Positions 45,124 to 54,358 of a DNA stretch of 64,000 nt are shown here, piece by piece. The notes beneath the pieces are model-generated. The model searched no databases. It was given only the letters and a program-made list of their open reading frames with translations, and was not told where the DNA came from. The first letter of the stretch is position 1. Each line of letters begins with the position of its first letter. Source of the stretch: CAVVJA01 sp963779485 (GTDB lineage Bacteria; Actinomycetota; Actinomycetes; Mycobacteriales; Jatrophihabitantaceae); the NCBI GenBank assembly GCA_963779485.1, contig CAVZYJ010000017.1:1-64000 (forward strand). Direction: 5' to 3'. Both the position numbers and the translations under genes were made by a program.

Positions 45124-45816
45124 ATGAGATACGAAAACACACCCCCTGCCGAGCGACGGCAGCACCACCCGAGTGGCCACGGTCACGGTCCCGGGTTCGG
45201 GTTCGGACGGGGCGGAGGTCCGCGGCGGGGCCGCGGCCGCGGATTCGGCCGGCCCGGCGGCTGGCAACAGGCCGATCTGCCACCGACCGACGACCTGACG
45301 GCCTGGTTGGCCGGACGACTGCCCGACGACTGGTTCACCGGCGCTGCGGAGGTGACGGTCGACCGGGAGGAGATCACCGTGATTGGCGAGCTGCCCGCCC
45401 CGGCGGGAGCGCCCGAGGGCGGCGATGGACCCAGCGCGGAAGGACGGATCAGCCGATTCCGGGAGGAGACCCGCGAGAAGCGGATGCAGATCGCGGACGA
45501 GGCTGAGTCGCGATATGGGCGCAAGGTCGCCTGGGGTGCGTCGATCGGCGACACCACGCTGCTGTTCACGCACCTGTCCGTACCAGTCATGACCCGCCTA
45601 CGGCAAAGCGAGCGTCGCGTGCTCGACACTCTGGTCGACGCCGGCGTCGCGCGTTCACGATCCGAGGCGCTGGCCTGGTCCGTGCGCCTGGTCGGTGAGC
45701 ACACCGACGAGTGGCTCAGCAGCCTGCGGCGCGCCATGTCCGAAGTTGACAAGCTGCGGGCCGAGGGCCCGGACCTGACTGCGGACTCCGACTCGGCCGG
45801 CACGACCGAGGTCTGA
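45124..45816 (+). CDS. Gly/Arg/His-rich protein with RHH-like C-terminus
   Basis: A 230-residue protein. The first 60 residues are rich in His, Gly, Pro and Arg (HHPSGHGHGPGFGFGRGGGP). The middle has LTAWLAGRLPDDWFTGAAEV, a unit found repeatedly in actinobacterial proteins of unknown role. The C-terminal part LDTLVDAGVARSRSEALAWS is a ribbon-helix-helix-like segment followed by HTDEWLSSLRRAMSEVDKL. The start at 45124 is set by GAGGAGG 10 bases upstream. It may be a DNA-binding autoregulator; the His/Gly part may bind metal. Function is not known. Confidence 0.75.
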   Translation: MRYENTPPAERRQHHPSGHGHGPGFGFGRGGGPRRGRGRGFGRPGGWQQADLPPTDDLTAWLAGRLPDDWFTGAAEVTVDREEITVIGELPAPAGAPEGGDGPSAEGRISRFREETREKRMQIADEAESRYGRKVAWGASIGDTTLLFTHLSVPVMTRLRQSERRVLDTLVDAGVARSRSEALAWSVRLVGEHTDEWLSSLRRAMSEVDKLRAEGPDLTADSDSAGTTEV

Positions 45817-45838
45817 GCACCACCCAGCCGCGCCGGCG

Positions 45839-47824
45839 TCACCTACTCGCCGGCGTGGCCGGAGCCAGCTGGCGCCGCAGTTCCTCCGGATCGGTCACGG
45901 GCGCCTTGCACACCATCCCGCGGCAGACGTAGGCCGTCGGTCGGCCGTCGACCGCAGGCCGGCCGGCCAACAACGGGATGCCCGGCGTGTCGGGTTCGCC
46001 GGTGACTACGACCGCTCCGGGTGGGCGCAACCGCCAGGCGATATCGCTCAGCACGCCCGCGGGTTCGCCCACGATCGCCACCTCTGCCGGTCCGGCGATC
46101 AGTCCCTCGGCCACGGCCAGCGCCCAACCCAAGAAGCGGGGCTGGTCGACCCCCACCGTCGCGACGATGCCCAGCGCGGTTTCGGCCGTCTGCCGGTGCG
46201 GCAACGAACCGGTCAGCGCCGCGTAGGTCAGCAATGCGCCGGACAGCGCGCTCGACCCCGACGGGGTTGCGTTGTCGGTCGGGTCTCGCGGCCGCTGAAT
46301 GAGCGCCTCGGCATCGTCAGCGGCGTCGTAGAACCCGCCGTGCCCGTCGCCGAAGCGCGCGACCGCAATGTCGAGAAGCGACCCGGCCGCCTGCAGGTAG
46401 TTCACCGAGCCAGTGGCCTGGTGCAACGCGAGGAATCCTTCGGCCAGGTCGCCGTAGTCCTCGGCGACGCCCTGCGCCTCACCCACCCGTCCATCGCGGG
46501 ACACCCGACGCAGCCGCCCGTCCACCAGATGGCGAGCGAGCAGGAGATCCGCACACCGCACAGCAGCGGTCAGATAGACCGGTCGATCGAGCAGCACCCC
46601 AGCCTCGGCCAGCCCGGCCAGGGCAAGACCGTTCCAGGCTGTGACGACCTTGTCGTCGCGCGCCGGTTGGGCTCGTCGATCGCGAGCCGCGAGCAGCCGG
46701 CGGCGCATCTCTGTCCAGCGCGCCGGCTCCGCCGGATCGACCGGCAGTTGCAGGGTGGAGGCACCGTGCTCGAATGTTCCCTCTTGGGTGACCCCGAAAA
46801 CTGCTTCGGCCGCCGGTGCCTCGGCCCCGAGAACGTCGCGCAGTTCGGCCGGAGTCCAGACGTAGGTCTTCCCCTCGACGCCGTCAGTGTCAGCGTCGAG
46901 AGCCGACGCGAAGCCGCCGTCCGGAGTCTGCAAGTCCCGTAACAGGAAATCGGCCGTCTCGCGAGCAATGCGCTCCGCCAATGCCGAGCCGGTGCGCCGC
47001 CACCAATGGAGATAGACGCGTAGCAGCAACGCATTGTCGTAGAGCATCTTCTCGAAGTGCGGCACCACCCACGCGGCATCGACGCTGTAGCGGGCGAAGC
47101 CCCCGGCCAGCTGGTCATAAATTCCCCCGCGCGCCATCGCCTCGCCGGTGACGCCGACCATCGAGAGCGACACCGGATCGCCGGTGCGCTCATGGTGCCG
47201 GAGCAGGAACTCCAGAACCATCGACGGCGGGAACTTCGGCGCGCCGCCGAAACCGCCTCGGGTCGGGTCGAAGCCGTGCGCCAGAACGGCTGCGGCTCGG
47301 TCGAGCTGCGCCGCATCTGGTGGCGCGCCCTCCGCCCAGCTCGGCCTCGAGGACAGCGCGGCCACGATCCGGTCGCCCGCGCGACGCACATCGTCGGCAC
47401 GCTCTCGCCAGGCTTCGTTCGCTGCCGCGAGAAGACGCAGGAACTGTGCTCGCGGGAAGAACGTGCCGGCGAAGAACGGGGCCCCGTCCGGCGTGAGCAG
47501 GCAGGTCATTGGCCAGCCGCCCTGTCCGGCGAGCGCGACCGTGGCCTGCATGTAGACCGCGTCGATGTCCGGGCGCTCCTCGCGGTCGACCTTCACGTTG
47601 ACGAAGTGCTCGTTCATCACCGCGGCGACGTCAACCCGCTCGAACGAGTCGTGCGCCATGACGTGGCACCAGTGGCAGGCCGCGTAGCCGACGCTTAGCA
47701 GGATTGGTCTGTCTAAGCGTTTGGCTTCGGCCAGCGCTTCGTCGCACCAGGGCCACCAATCCACCGGATTCTGCGCGTGTTGGAGCAGGTAAGGGCTCGT
47801 CGAGGCCGCGAGTCGATTCACCAT
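45839..47824 (-). CDS. Thioredoxin-domain protein, YyaL/SSP411 type
   Basis: A 661-residue protein. SPYLLQHAQNPVDWWPW and SVGYAACHWCHVMAHDSFE (CHWC in place of the usual thioredoxin active site) open the N-terminal domain; the C-terminal alpha/alpha barrel resembles N-acylglucosamine epimerases (DKVVTAWNGLALAGLAEAG). A late CRGMVCKAP adds two Cys. These proteins are conserved but their reaction is not established. The start at 47824 follows the family; an upstream extension to 47995 is not conserved. Confidence 0.88.
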   Translation of the reverse strand: MVNRLAASTSPYLLQHAQNPVDWWPWCDEALAEAKRLDRPILLSVGYAACHWCHVMAHDSFERVDVAAVMNEHFVNVKVDREERPDIDAVYMQATVALAGQGGWPMTCLLTPDGAPFFAGTFFPRAQFLRLLAAANEAWRERADDVRRAGDRIVAALSSRPSWAEGAPPDAAQLDRAAAVLAHGFDPTRGGFGGAPKFPPSMVLEFLLRHHERTGDPVSLSMVGVTGEAMARGGIYDQLAGGFARYSVDAAWVVPHFEKMLYDNALLLRVYLHWWRRTGSALAERIARETADFLLRDLQTPDGGFASALDADTDGVEGKTYVWTPAELRDVLGAEAPAAEAVFGVTQEGTFEHGASTLQLPVDPAEPARWTEMRRRLLAARDRRAQPARDDKVVTAWNGLALAGLAEAGVLLDRPVYLTAAVRCADLLLARHLVDGRLRRVSRDGRVGEAQGVAEDYGDLAEGFLALHQATGSVNYLQAAGSLLDIAVARFGDGHGGFYDAADDAEALIQRPRDPTDNATPSGSSALSGALLTYAALTGSLPHRQTAETALGIVATVGVDQPRFLGWALAVAEGLIAGPAEVAIVGEPAGVLSDIAWRLRPPGAVVVTGEPDTPGIPLLAGRPAVDGRPTAYVCRGMVCKAPVTDPEELRRQLAPATPASR

Positions 47825-48008
47825 GCGAGCACGCGCCTCGAAGCAACTCCGCTGTCCGTTTGACGCTTCACACAGATGGGTCTTGTTGGAAACACAGCCA
47901 CACCCCGATTCTTGACCCGCCACGTCTTTTCTCACACCCGCTGAGGCGCGGGATCGCCGAGCGGATCTTCGCCGCGGTGGTCGAGCAGTAGCCACGGCCG
48001 ACTGAGCG

Positions 48009-49454
48009 TCACGTCCCGCGCAGCCCTGTGCCGAAGTCCACGTCCGCAGGGCTCCTGCGGGCAGACATCATGAACGTCAGGGCGCCAGTGAGGCTGACTG
48101 CAGCGCCGAAAACCCATGCGATCGTCGGGGCCGATGTGTCTTTCGCGGGCGCCCCGGTGGTGATCGCGGCGATGAGCAGCAGCACGGCGATGCCCAACGC
48201 GGTGCCGAGTTGCGCGGCTGTGTTCACGATGCCGGAGGCGGTCCCTCGCACCTCTGTGGGCACCGTAGTGGCCAGGCTCGTCGCTGCCACCGACGACAAG
48301 CCGATGCCGAAACCGCCGGCCGCGACGGTGAGCGGCAAACCCCAGGCGCTACCTGCCGCCGCGATCAACAGACAGTTGAACGCCGCGATCGCGAGCAGCC
48401 CGGCGGCAACCACTCGCCGCGGCGCCCACCGAGATAGCAATGGCGCGGCAAGCGCCGATCCGCCGATCACCGCGAGACTGAACGGCAGCAGCAGCAACGC
48501 CGCGTCCAGCGGGCTACGACCCAGGGTGTTCTGCAAATACAGCGTCGCCAGCGTGATTGATGAGCTGGTCGTGAAGGTATTCAAGAAACTGCCGGACGCA
48601 CCGTCCCGCAACGGCGGCAGGCAGACCACGGAGCGGGGCAGCAACGGCGCAGCAGCACGCCGGTCAACCCCGAGGAACACGACGGCCAGCACGACCGCAC
48701 CCACCAGCGTCACCGCGGCCGCGACCGCTTTACCTCGCTCGGGAAGCAGCGTCGTCGCCACGATGAACGCCATTGCCGCCGCCGTAAACAGAGCCGAACC
48801 CGCCAGGTTCAACGCCAGCGGAGCACCGCCGGACCGATCACGCGGCACCGTCCGCAAGATCGCTGCAGCCAACACGACGGCCACCGGCAAATAACCCCAA
48901 AACACCGCGCGCCAACCGATCAGATCAGTAACCACGCCTCCCACCACAAACCCGCTGGCCCCGGCAGCGGCCCCCGCCGCGCTCCACGCCGCGACCGCTC
49001 GGCGCCGCTGCGCCCCCTCCGCGGTAACCGTGGTCAGCAGCCGCAGCGCCGCCGGCACCGACACCGCCGCCGCCGCGCCCTGCAACGACCGCGCCCCGGC
49101 CAGTACACCCACCGATCCGGCGGTCGCTCCCACCACCGCCGCCACCCCGAACACCGCGGTCCCGGCGACGATGACCCGACGGTGCCCGAACCGGTCACCC
49201 AGACGAGCGCCGAACATCAGCAACCCGCCGAAGAACATCGCATACGCCGCCGCGATCAACGCCCCTGCATCCGGCGACGCGTGCAAGTCACGCAGCATCG
49301 CCGGCAGCGCCGCCACCACCACGGTCACGCCCAGCACATCAATGAACTGGACCAGGCACAGCGACATGACACCGGCAAGCACGCTGCGCTGCACCGCCGA
49401 GGACGTCACCACAAACCGGGACCATACGGACCGGAACCGACACCGCTCGTCCAC
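48009..49454 (-). CDS. MFS drug exporter, DHA2/EmrB type
   Basis: A 481-residue protein with about 14 predicted membrane segments. The motif-A element GARLGDRFGHRRVIVAG and the motif-C-like GAAAGASGFVVGGVVTDLIG mark the drug/H+ antiporter family. The N-terminal 15 residues are hydrophilic. The substrate is unknown. It stands alone, between the yyaL-like gene and the ANTAR cluster. Confidence 0.88.
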   Translation of the reverse strand: MDERCRFRSVWSRFVVTSSAVQRSVLAGVMSLCLVQFIDVLGVTVVVAALPAMLRDLHASPDAGALIAAAYAMFFGGLLMFGARLGDRFGHRRVIVAGTAVFGVAAVVGATAGSVGVLAGARSLQGAAAAVSVPAALRLLTTVTAEGAQRRRAVAAWSAAGAAAGASGFVVGGVVTDLIGWRAVFWGYLPVAVVLAAAILRTVPRDRSGGAPLALNLAGSALFTAAAMAFIVATTLLPERGKAVAAAVTLVGAVVLAVVFLGVDRRAAAPLLPRSVVCLPPLRDGASGSFLNTFTTSSSITLATLYLQNTLGRSPLDAALLLLPFSLAVIGGSALAAPLLSRWAPRRVVAAGLLAIAAFNCLLIAAAGSAWGLPLTVAAGGFGIGLSSVAATSLATTVPTEVRGTASGIVNTAAQLGTALGIAVLLLIAAITTGAPAKDTSAPTIAWVFGAAVSLTGALTFMMSARRSPADVDFGTGLRGT

Positions 49455-49576
49455 TCGAGGCCCACGCGACGGGGCGTGCTGCTAGCAGCCCCCCGCCGAT
49501 CGGGTTCCGGATCTGCGTGACCACCGGCGACCGCAGTTCGAGATGGCGCCCCTCGCGAGACGGCTATCGTTGGTGT

Positions 49577-49618
49577 GACGTCGCGTCGATGACGTCGCGT
49601 CGATGATGTCGCCTCGGT
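49577..49618. repeat. Three tandem 14-bp repeats
   Basis: GACGTCGCGTCGAT is repeated exactly at 49,577-49,590 and 49,591-49,604, with a degenerate third copy (GATGTCGCCTCGGT) at 49,605-49,618. The array ends 35 bases before the first GAF-ANTAR gene, inside its leader or promoter, so it may be an operator or an mRNA leader element. Confidence 0.6.
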
Positions 49619-49653
49619 GAGGGCGCCTCGCCGCCGACGCTGCGAGGCCGCAC

Positions 49654-50418
49654 GTGGATGATGGTGACCGAGTTCGAGACGGTTTGACCGCCGCCTTAGC
49701 CGGTTCTGGCCGCGGGCGCGCTGCGGCCGAACGGCTCTGCGGCGCGTGCGTCGCGTTCCTCGATGTCGATGGCGCGGCGCTGTCGATCGTCTACGACGGG
49801 GCGATCAGTCGTTCGCTCGGTGCCAGCGGTCAGCTGAGCCGGGAGCTCGACGATCTGCAATACACCCTTGGCGAAGGTCCATGCCTGGAAGCCGTGAAGT
49901 CGTCAGCGCCGGTCTTGGTGACTGACCTCGATGACCCAAACCTCACACTATGGCCGGGTTTCGCCGAGGCCGCCCTGCAGCGCGGAGTGCGGGCGGTGTT
50001 CGCGCTGCCCGTCTCGGCTGCGGCGTCAACGATCGGCGCGCTCGACCTGTACCGCCGCCGGCCGGGCGAACTCGGCGATGTCGCGTTGGCCGGCGGCCTG
50101 GTCGCCGCTGAACTCGCGGCGTTGCCGCTGCTCGATCTGATGGGCATCGACCTCGAGGCGGCAGTCACCGACGAGACGAGCGGGGCGTGGCAGCAGCTGA
50201 CGGACCTGACCAGGGTGGAGGTCTACCAAGCCGCCGGAATGCTCATCGGCCAGTTGAACCTGTCCGCTACGGAGGCCCTGGTCCGGCTTCGGGCCTACGC
50301 GTACATCAATGACCTGACGGCTAGCCAGGTCGCGTTCGCGATCATCGAAGAAGGCCTGCTGCTCGGCGATGACGACGAGGGACGGGCACATGAGAGCGAG
50401 GAAGGAGGGGGCGTATGA
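49654..50418 (+). CDS. GAF-ANTAR RNA-binding regulator, first of three
   Basis: A 254-residue protein starting at GTG 49654. The GAF domain includes LQYTLGEGPCLEAVKSSAPV and VRAVFALPVSAAASTIGALD. The C-terminal ANTAR helices follow (EVYQAAGMLIGQLNLSATEA, then LVRLRAYAYINDLTASQVA). ANTAR proteins bind paired hexaloop hairpins in RNA and block terminators. Its stop overlaps the next gene as ATGA. Confidence 0.88.
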   Translation: MDDGDRVRDGLTAALAGSGRGRAAAERLCGACVAFLDVDGAALSIVYDGAISRSLGASGQLSRELDDLQYTLGEGPCLEAVKSSAPVLVTDLDDPNLTLWPGFAEAALQRGVRAVFALPVSAAASTIGALDLYRRRPGELGDVALAGGLVAAELAALPLLDLMGIDLEAAVTDETSGAWQQLTDLTRVEVYQAAGMLIGQLNLSATEALVRLRAYAYINDLTASQVAFAIIEEGLLLGDDDEGRAHESEEGGGV

Positions 50419-51182
50419 CGGCCGACAATCGGGAAGCGGACATCGTCTCAGCCTTCATCGCCTTCGCCGATCGGCTCGTGGAGGATTTCGACCTGCTCGA
50501 TGTGACCATCGAACTGACCGAGAGTTGCGCCCGCCTCCTGGACGTCGCCGCGGCCGGCCTGCTTCTGGGCGATGCCGGTGGACGTCTGCATCTGCTGGCC
50601 GCGACCTCGGAGCACGCCCGCCGGGTAGAGGTCTTCCAGCTACAGCGCCAAGAAGGCCCATGTCTGGACTGCTACCGCTCCGGCGAACCGGTCAATGTGG
50701 CCGATCTGCGGGACGAGGCGGAGCGATGGCCGCGGTTCGTCGCGGCGGCCAATCTCGAGGGATTAGTGTCAGTGCACGCAGTGCCGATGCGGCTGCGCGG
50801 TGCCGTGCTCGGCGCGCTGGGCTTATTCGGCACATCTAGCGGCGACCTCAACGAGCGAGACTTGGCATTGGCCCGGGCGTTCGCTCACGTCGCGTCAATC
50901 GCCATCGCTCAGCAACACCGTCACACGAATAAGTCCATGCTATTTCCCGATCTGCAGGCCGCCGTTGCGAGCCGAGGTGTCCTGGAGATGGCCAAGGGAA
51001 TTGTGGCCGCGGCCCAGGCCGTGGATATGCAAGACGCATTTACCCGGCTACGGCGCTACGCCCACGCCGCTGGACACCCGCTGAGCGGTCTCGGGCGCCA
51101 GCTGATCGATGCCGACGCGCCCACGCGCACCGCGCTGCTGGCCGATATCGAGCAAGCCGGTCCTGCGACCCTTCTGAGATAG
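50415..51182 (+). CDS. GAF-ANTAR RNA-binding regulator, second of three
   Basis: A 255-residue protein coupled to the first by a four-base overlap. GAF: FQLQRQEGPCLDCYRSGEPV, then VSVHAVPMRLRGAVLGALGL. ANTAR: VLEMAKGIVAAAQAVDMQDA, then FTRLRRYAHAAGHPLSGLG. The two paralogues probably form one transcription unit and may heterodimerise; targets are unknown. Confidence 0.88.
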   Translation: MTADNREADIVSAFIAFADRLVEDFDLLDVTIELTESCARLLDVAAAGLLLGDAGGRLHLLAATSEHARRVEVFQLQRQEGPCLDCYRSGEPVNVADLRDEAERWPRFVAAANLEGLVSVHAVPMRLRGAVLGALGLFGTSSGDLNERDLALARAFAHVASIAIAQQHRHTNKSMLFPDLQAAVASRGVLEMAKGIVAAAQAVDMQDAFTRLRRYAHAAGHPLSGLGRQLIDADAPTRTALLADIEQAGPATLLR

Positions 51183-51216
51183 CCGGAATCATGAATGGTG
51201 CGGACCTAGACCGGTC

Positions 51217-52029
51217 TCAGGCGGTCACGAGTTCGCATGGCGCGCGCGCCCGCCGCACTGCTTCCTCGACGATCCGTTCGGCCACCAGGCTCAATTTAAC
51301 GTTCTCACCCTGACTAATCTCTCGGAGGCGCGCGAATGCCTCATCGGCGGTCGCCCCGATACGGCTTCGGATGATGCCGATCGCCTGGTCGATGACCGCC
51401 CGACCTCCGAGCGCCGCCTGGAGCTGAGTGGCGCGGGCTTGAGCATGGGCCAGGACCTGCGCGTTGTGGACCGCGAGTCCGGCCGGAGCCGCGAACACCA
51501 TCCCGAGGTGCATTGCGTGCTCGTCGAAGCCGTCCCGGGAATGGGAGTAAGTGTTGATGGCGCCGACAACCGTCCCGTCGGGCAGCAGCATGGGTAGCGA
51601 CAGGACGCTATGCACGCCGAGCCGACCGACACGCGGCCCAAATCGCGGCCACCTCGGATCTGCGGTGAGGTTCCCGGTGCGGACAGGCAGACGCTCCGCG
51701 GCGGCAGTGATACATGGGCCTTCATCGACGATCTCGTACTGGATCGCGTCGACCTTTGTAACGAACGGGTGGCTCGTGGTCAGCGCTTGAACCCGGTTGG
51801 CTGGCTGATCGGGACGAAGCAGGCATATGCCTACACCGTCCGCGTGCGGAATGGCATGCACGGCCGACTCTGCGACCTGGCTCAGCAGCTGCTCCAGGGT
51901 CGCCGCCCCGGCGACGATGCCCGCGAGGTCGTCCAGGCCTTCTTGGAGATCGACCTGCCGCGATTCCACCTCGGATGCGCTCAACCCTGACGTGGCGGGA
52001 GGTGAGGGCGGGCCGCTCCCGGGTCTCAT
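51217..52029 (-). CDS. GAF-ANTAR RNA-binding regulator, third, convergent
   Basis: About 270 residues, on the opposite strand, its 3' end facing the second ANTAR gene across 34 bases. GAF: VDEGPCITAAAERLPVRTG and VHSVLSLPMLLPDGTVVGAI. ANTAR: RAVIDQAIGIIRSRIGATAD, then EAFARLREISQGENVKLSL. The ATG at 52029 (MRPGSG) or one at 52059 may be used. Confidence 0.86.
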   Translation of the reverse strand: MRPGSGPPSPPATSGLSASEVESRQVDLQEGLDDLAGIVAGAATLEQLLSQVAESAVHAIPHADGVGICLLRPDQPANRVQALTTSHPFVTKVDAIQYEIVDEGPCITAAAERLPVRTGNLTADPRWPRFGPRVGRLGVHSVLSLPMLLPDGTVVGAINTYSHSRDGFDEHAMHLGMVFAAPAGLAVHNAQVLAHAQARATQLQAALGGRAVIDQAIGIIRSRIGATADEAFARLREISQGENVKLSLVAERIVEEAVRRARAPCELVTA

Positions 52030-52281
52030 CGCGGCCTCCCGAACCGGCCAGTTCTGCACTCCGTCAGTGAAGCACGGCCTCCTGCGTTAGGGCGCCCATG
52101 TCCCAGTGCAGGCCCGTCGACCGCGGCGACGGGTTGCCCCGCGCCTTGGTACCTTAGAGTCGTTGGTCCCCCAGCCAGTCCGGGCCAGAGTCGCTCTCGG
52201 CGACCTACTCTGTGAGCTTCCCGCTCGAGCCGGATCCACACCGCGACATCCCCCGGGAATTCACCCATGTACGCTTTACCC

Positions 52282-52294
52282 GTGTCTAATACAC
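52282..52294 (+). promoter_or_regulatory. Operator-like palindrome in the desaturase promoter
   Basis: GTGT-CTAAT-ACAC is a perfect inverted repeat with a five-base centre. TAATAC inside it (52,287-52,292) fits a -10 box, with the gene start 48 bases further. An overlapping repressor site is plausible, for instance for a TetR-type lipid regulator; no such gene is nearby. Confidence 0.4.
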
Positions 52295-52340
52295 TTTGTC
52301 CGGTTGCCCCTAAGCCACGGCGCGCTCGTGTGCGCACCGG

Positions 52341-53465
52341 ATGGCTACGTTGACCGACACGCTGATTCCAGCCGCCGGCGAAGCGTCGGCCGCGACCCGG
52401 CGCGGCAGCTTGTACGCCCGGTTGAGCCGCCAAGTCCAAGCGGCAGGTTTGCTTCGGCGACGTCGACTCGCCTACATCGCCCTCATCGCCGCCACGATGC
52501 TTCTGTTCGCCGGCACCATCGCCGCGATCGTGCTCATCGGAGACTCGCGGTGGCAGCTGCTGGCCGCGATCGCCCTAGGCGTGGCGTTCACCCAGGTGGC
52601 GTTCCTCGGTCATGACGGCGGACACCAGCAGATGTTCAGCTCGCGCCACGCCAACGACCTGGTCGGTCGCCTGGCCGGGAACCTGCTCGTCGGGTTGAGC
52701 TATGGCTGGTGGGTCGGCAAGCACAACCGCCACCACGCCAACCCCAACAAGGAGGGCCACGATCCCGACATCGGAGACGGCGTGCTCGCGTTCACGACCA
52801 CCCAGATCGCCGCGCGGACCGGAGGCATCGGTCGCGTGATCGCGCGCTGCCAGGCCTGGCTGTTCTTCCCCTTGCTCACCCTCGAGGGACTGAACCTGCA
52901 CGTGGCCAGCGTCCGGGCATTGCTCCCGCATGCGGAACGTAGCGCCCGAGGTGGGTCCCGACCATCCGAAGCAGTCCTGCTGGTCGTGCACCTAGGCGCC
53001 TACATCGGCGGGCTGCTGCTGGTCATGTCGCCGCTGAAGGTGGTGATGTTCGTGGCCATCCACCAAGCGGTCTTCGGTCTGTACATGGGCTGCTCGTTCG
53101 CCCCGAACCACAAGGGCATGCCCACCCTTACCGCCAACACGGAGCTGGACTATCTACACCGGCAGGTGCTGACCTCCCGCAACGTACGCGGCGGGCCGTT
53201 CACCGACTGGTTGTTGGGAGGTTTGAACTACCAGATCGAGCATCACTTGTTCCCCAACATGCCGCGCTCATCGCTGCGTCGGGCACAGCCGCTCGTGCAG
53301 GACTTCTGCGCCGAACACGGCGTCCGCTACACCGAGACGTCCTTGATCGGTTCCTACCGTGCCGCGCTGAGCCACTTGAACAGCCTCGGCGCGCCACTGC
53401 GATCGAGCCGGCCAACGGACTCAATCACGCCGCCTGGTGTTCCTGGCCCGCCGGACCATCCCTGA
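52341..53465 (+). CDS. Membrane fatty acid desaturase
   Basis: A 374-residue protein with four membrane segments. The three His boxes are present: HDGGH (91-95), HNRHH (128-132) and QIEHH in the C-terminal part (GGLNYQIEHHLFPNMPR). This is the acyl-lipid or acyl-CoA front-end/linoleoyl-CoA desaturase type, which introduces double bases using a di-iron centre with O2. Neighbouring a DEAD-box helicase, it may serve cold adaptation, by inference. A hairpin follows the stop. Confidence 0.9.
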   Translation: MATLTDTLIPAAGEASAATRRGSLYARLSRQVQAAGLLRRRRLAYIALIAATMLLFAGTIAAIVLIGDSRWQLLAAIALGVAFTQVAFLGHDGGHQQMFSSRHANDLVGRLAGNLLVGLSYGWWVGKHNRHHANPNKEGHDPDIGDGVLAFTTTQIAARTGGIGRVIARCQAWLFFPLLTLEGLNLHVASVRALLPHAERSARGGSRPSEAVLLVVHLGAYIGGLLLVMSPLKVVMFVAIHQAVFGLYMGCSFAPNHKGMPTLTANTELDYLHRQVLTSRNVRGGPFTDWLLGGLNYQIEHHLFPNMPRSSLRRAQPLVQDFCAEHGVRYTETSLIGSYRAALSHLNSLGAPLRSSRPTDSITPPGVPGPPDHP

Positions 53466-53469
53466 CGAA

Positions 53470-53488
53470 CCGGCCACCTCGTGGCCGG
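53470..53488 (+). terminator. Perfect hairpin after the desaturase gene
   Basis: CCGGCCAC-CTC-GTGGCCGG forms an eight-base stem with a three-base loop, five bases after the stop. No U-tract follows, as is common in high-GC actinobacterial terminators. Confidence 0.6.
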
Positions 53489-53584
53489 CGAGGAACCATG
53501 GTTTGTGCCGTCCGAACTGCGGTACTGTTAAAACTAGGTTGATTCTCCGGCTAGCCCGAAATCCACGGTCTCCCTGACGGCAGC

Positions 53585-53809
53585 GTGGAGAGCGTCGCTC
53601 ACATCGGGCGACCCGGTGACCTCTTACCAGGGGGCGGAGCCGGGACCACCCTCACCATGTACGAGGCTCCCGTCGCGGGACCGGGCAAGTGGTTGCACAA
53701 CCCGCTCACCGAGGCCCTACTGGCTCGACGCAACAGCGAGTCGCTGCCGGATGACACCGGGTTGCAGTTGGCCTACCGCCCGCTCGCCAGCCGGCGTAGG
53801 CGGGAGTGA
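53585..53809 (+). CDS. Small open frame, possible hypothetical protein
   Basis: A 74-residue frame starting GTG with the internal segment MYEAPVAGPGKWLHNPLTEA. No recognisable family, and no strong ribosome site. An AT-richer stretch (TACTGTTAAAACTAGG) near 53,522 could be a promoter. The call is weak. The rest of the 53,489-53,814 gap shows no gene. Confidence 0.25.
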   Translation: MESVAHIGRPGDLLPGGGAGTTLTMYEAPVAGPGKWLHNPLTEALLARRNSESLPDDTGLQLAYRPLASRRRRE

Positions 53810-53814
53810 ACGTA

Positions 53815-54189
53815 CTAGTCGGCTGTCTTTGCCGCAGCCGCCGCGTCCATGCCGTTCGTTCGATTTTGGTGCGATGTCGCGGACGGCAGGGGGGATAGGC
53901 CGCGCAGCGTCGGCACGCCATGTACTGAGGCCATCGCTGGAGCCGCAAGGCCACTGTCCACGAGGCGGTGGGCTGCGGTGATGACGACGAGCGGGCTGAC
54001 GCCCAACTGTCGAGCCAGATCGCCGATGGTCATTGGCCGGCTATTGCCCGCTCGGGTCTGCAGCGCTTGCAGGATGTGGTTGTCGAGGTTCACGAGCGTG
54101 AGGCTCCGTTCGTGGACCCTCGGATGAGCCGGTGACCGACGCTGGATGGTGAGCGAGGCCGTGCGATTCGAGATGGGTCCGATCGACAT
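53815..54189 (-). CDS. Small winged-helix DNA-binding protein
   Basis: About 124 residues. LVNLDNHILQALQTRAG, then MTIGDLARQLGVSPLVVITA, then AHRLVDSGLAAPA form a MarR/Lrp-like helix-turn-helix; the ends are low in complexity. The true start is uncertain (ATG 54189, or a GTG before NLDN). It lies downstream of the helicase gene on the same strand. Role unknown. Confidence 0.55.
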   Translation of the reverse strand: MSIGPISNRTASLTIQRRSPAHPRVHERSLTLVNLDNHILQALQTRAGNSRPMTIGDLARQLGVSPLVVITAAHRLVDSGLAAPAMASVHGVPTLRGLSPLPSATSHQNRTNGMDAAAAAKTAD

Positions 54190-54358
54190 TCGCCGAAGGG
54201 CGGGCTGAACCGATGTCAGCGATGAGGAGCCCGGCGGTGTTTCCGACTCTACGCCCGTGCCGCCACAGCCGTCATCCGCAACCGCGGTAACGCGACCCGC
54301 CGCGCACCCGGAGCTGACCCGAACACACCTGATCGGGTCGGCTCGTGGTGACTTCGAG

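Noticed and set aside
47938..47991. Short segment reading GIAERIFAAVVEQ and a stop, as if the end of a gene
   Set aside because: No upstream homology in that frame, so it could be chance.
49000..49520. Forward open frames opposite the MFS gene rich in Thr, Ala and Pro
   Set aside because: They are antisense shadows of the transmembrane codons of the exporter.
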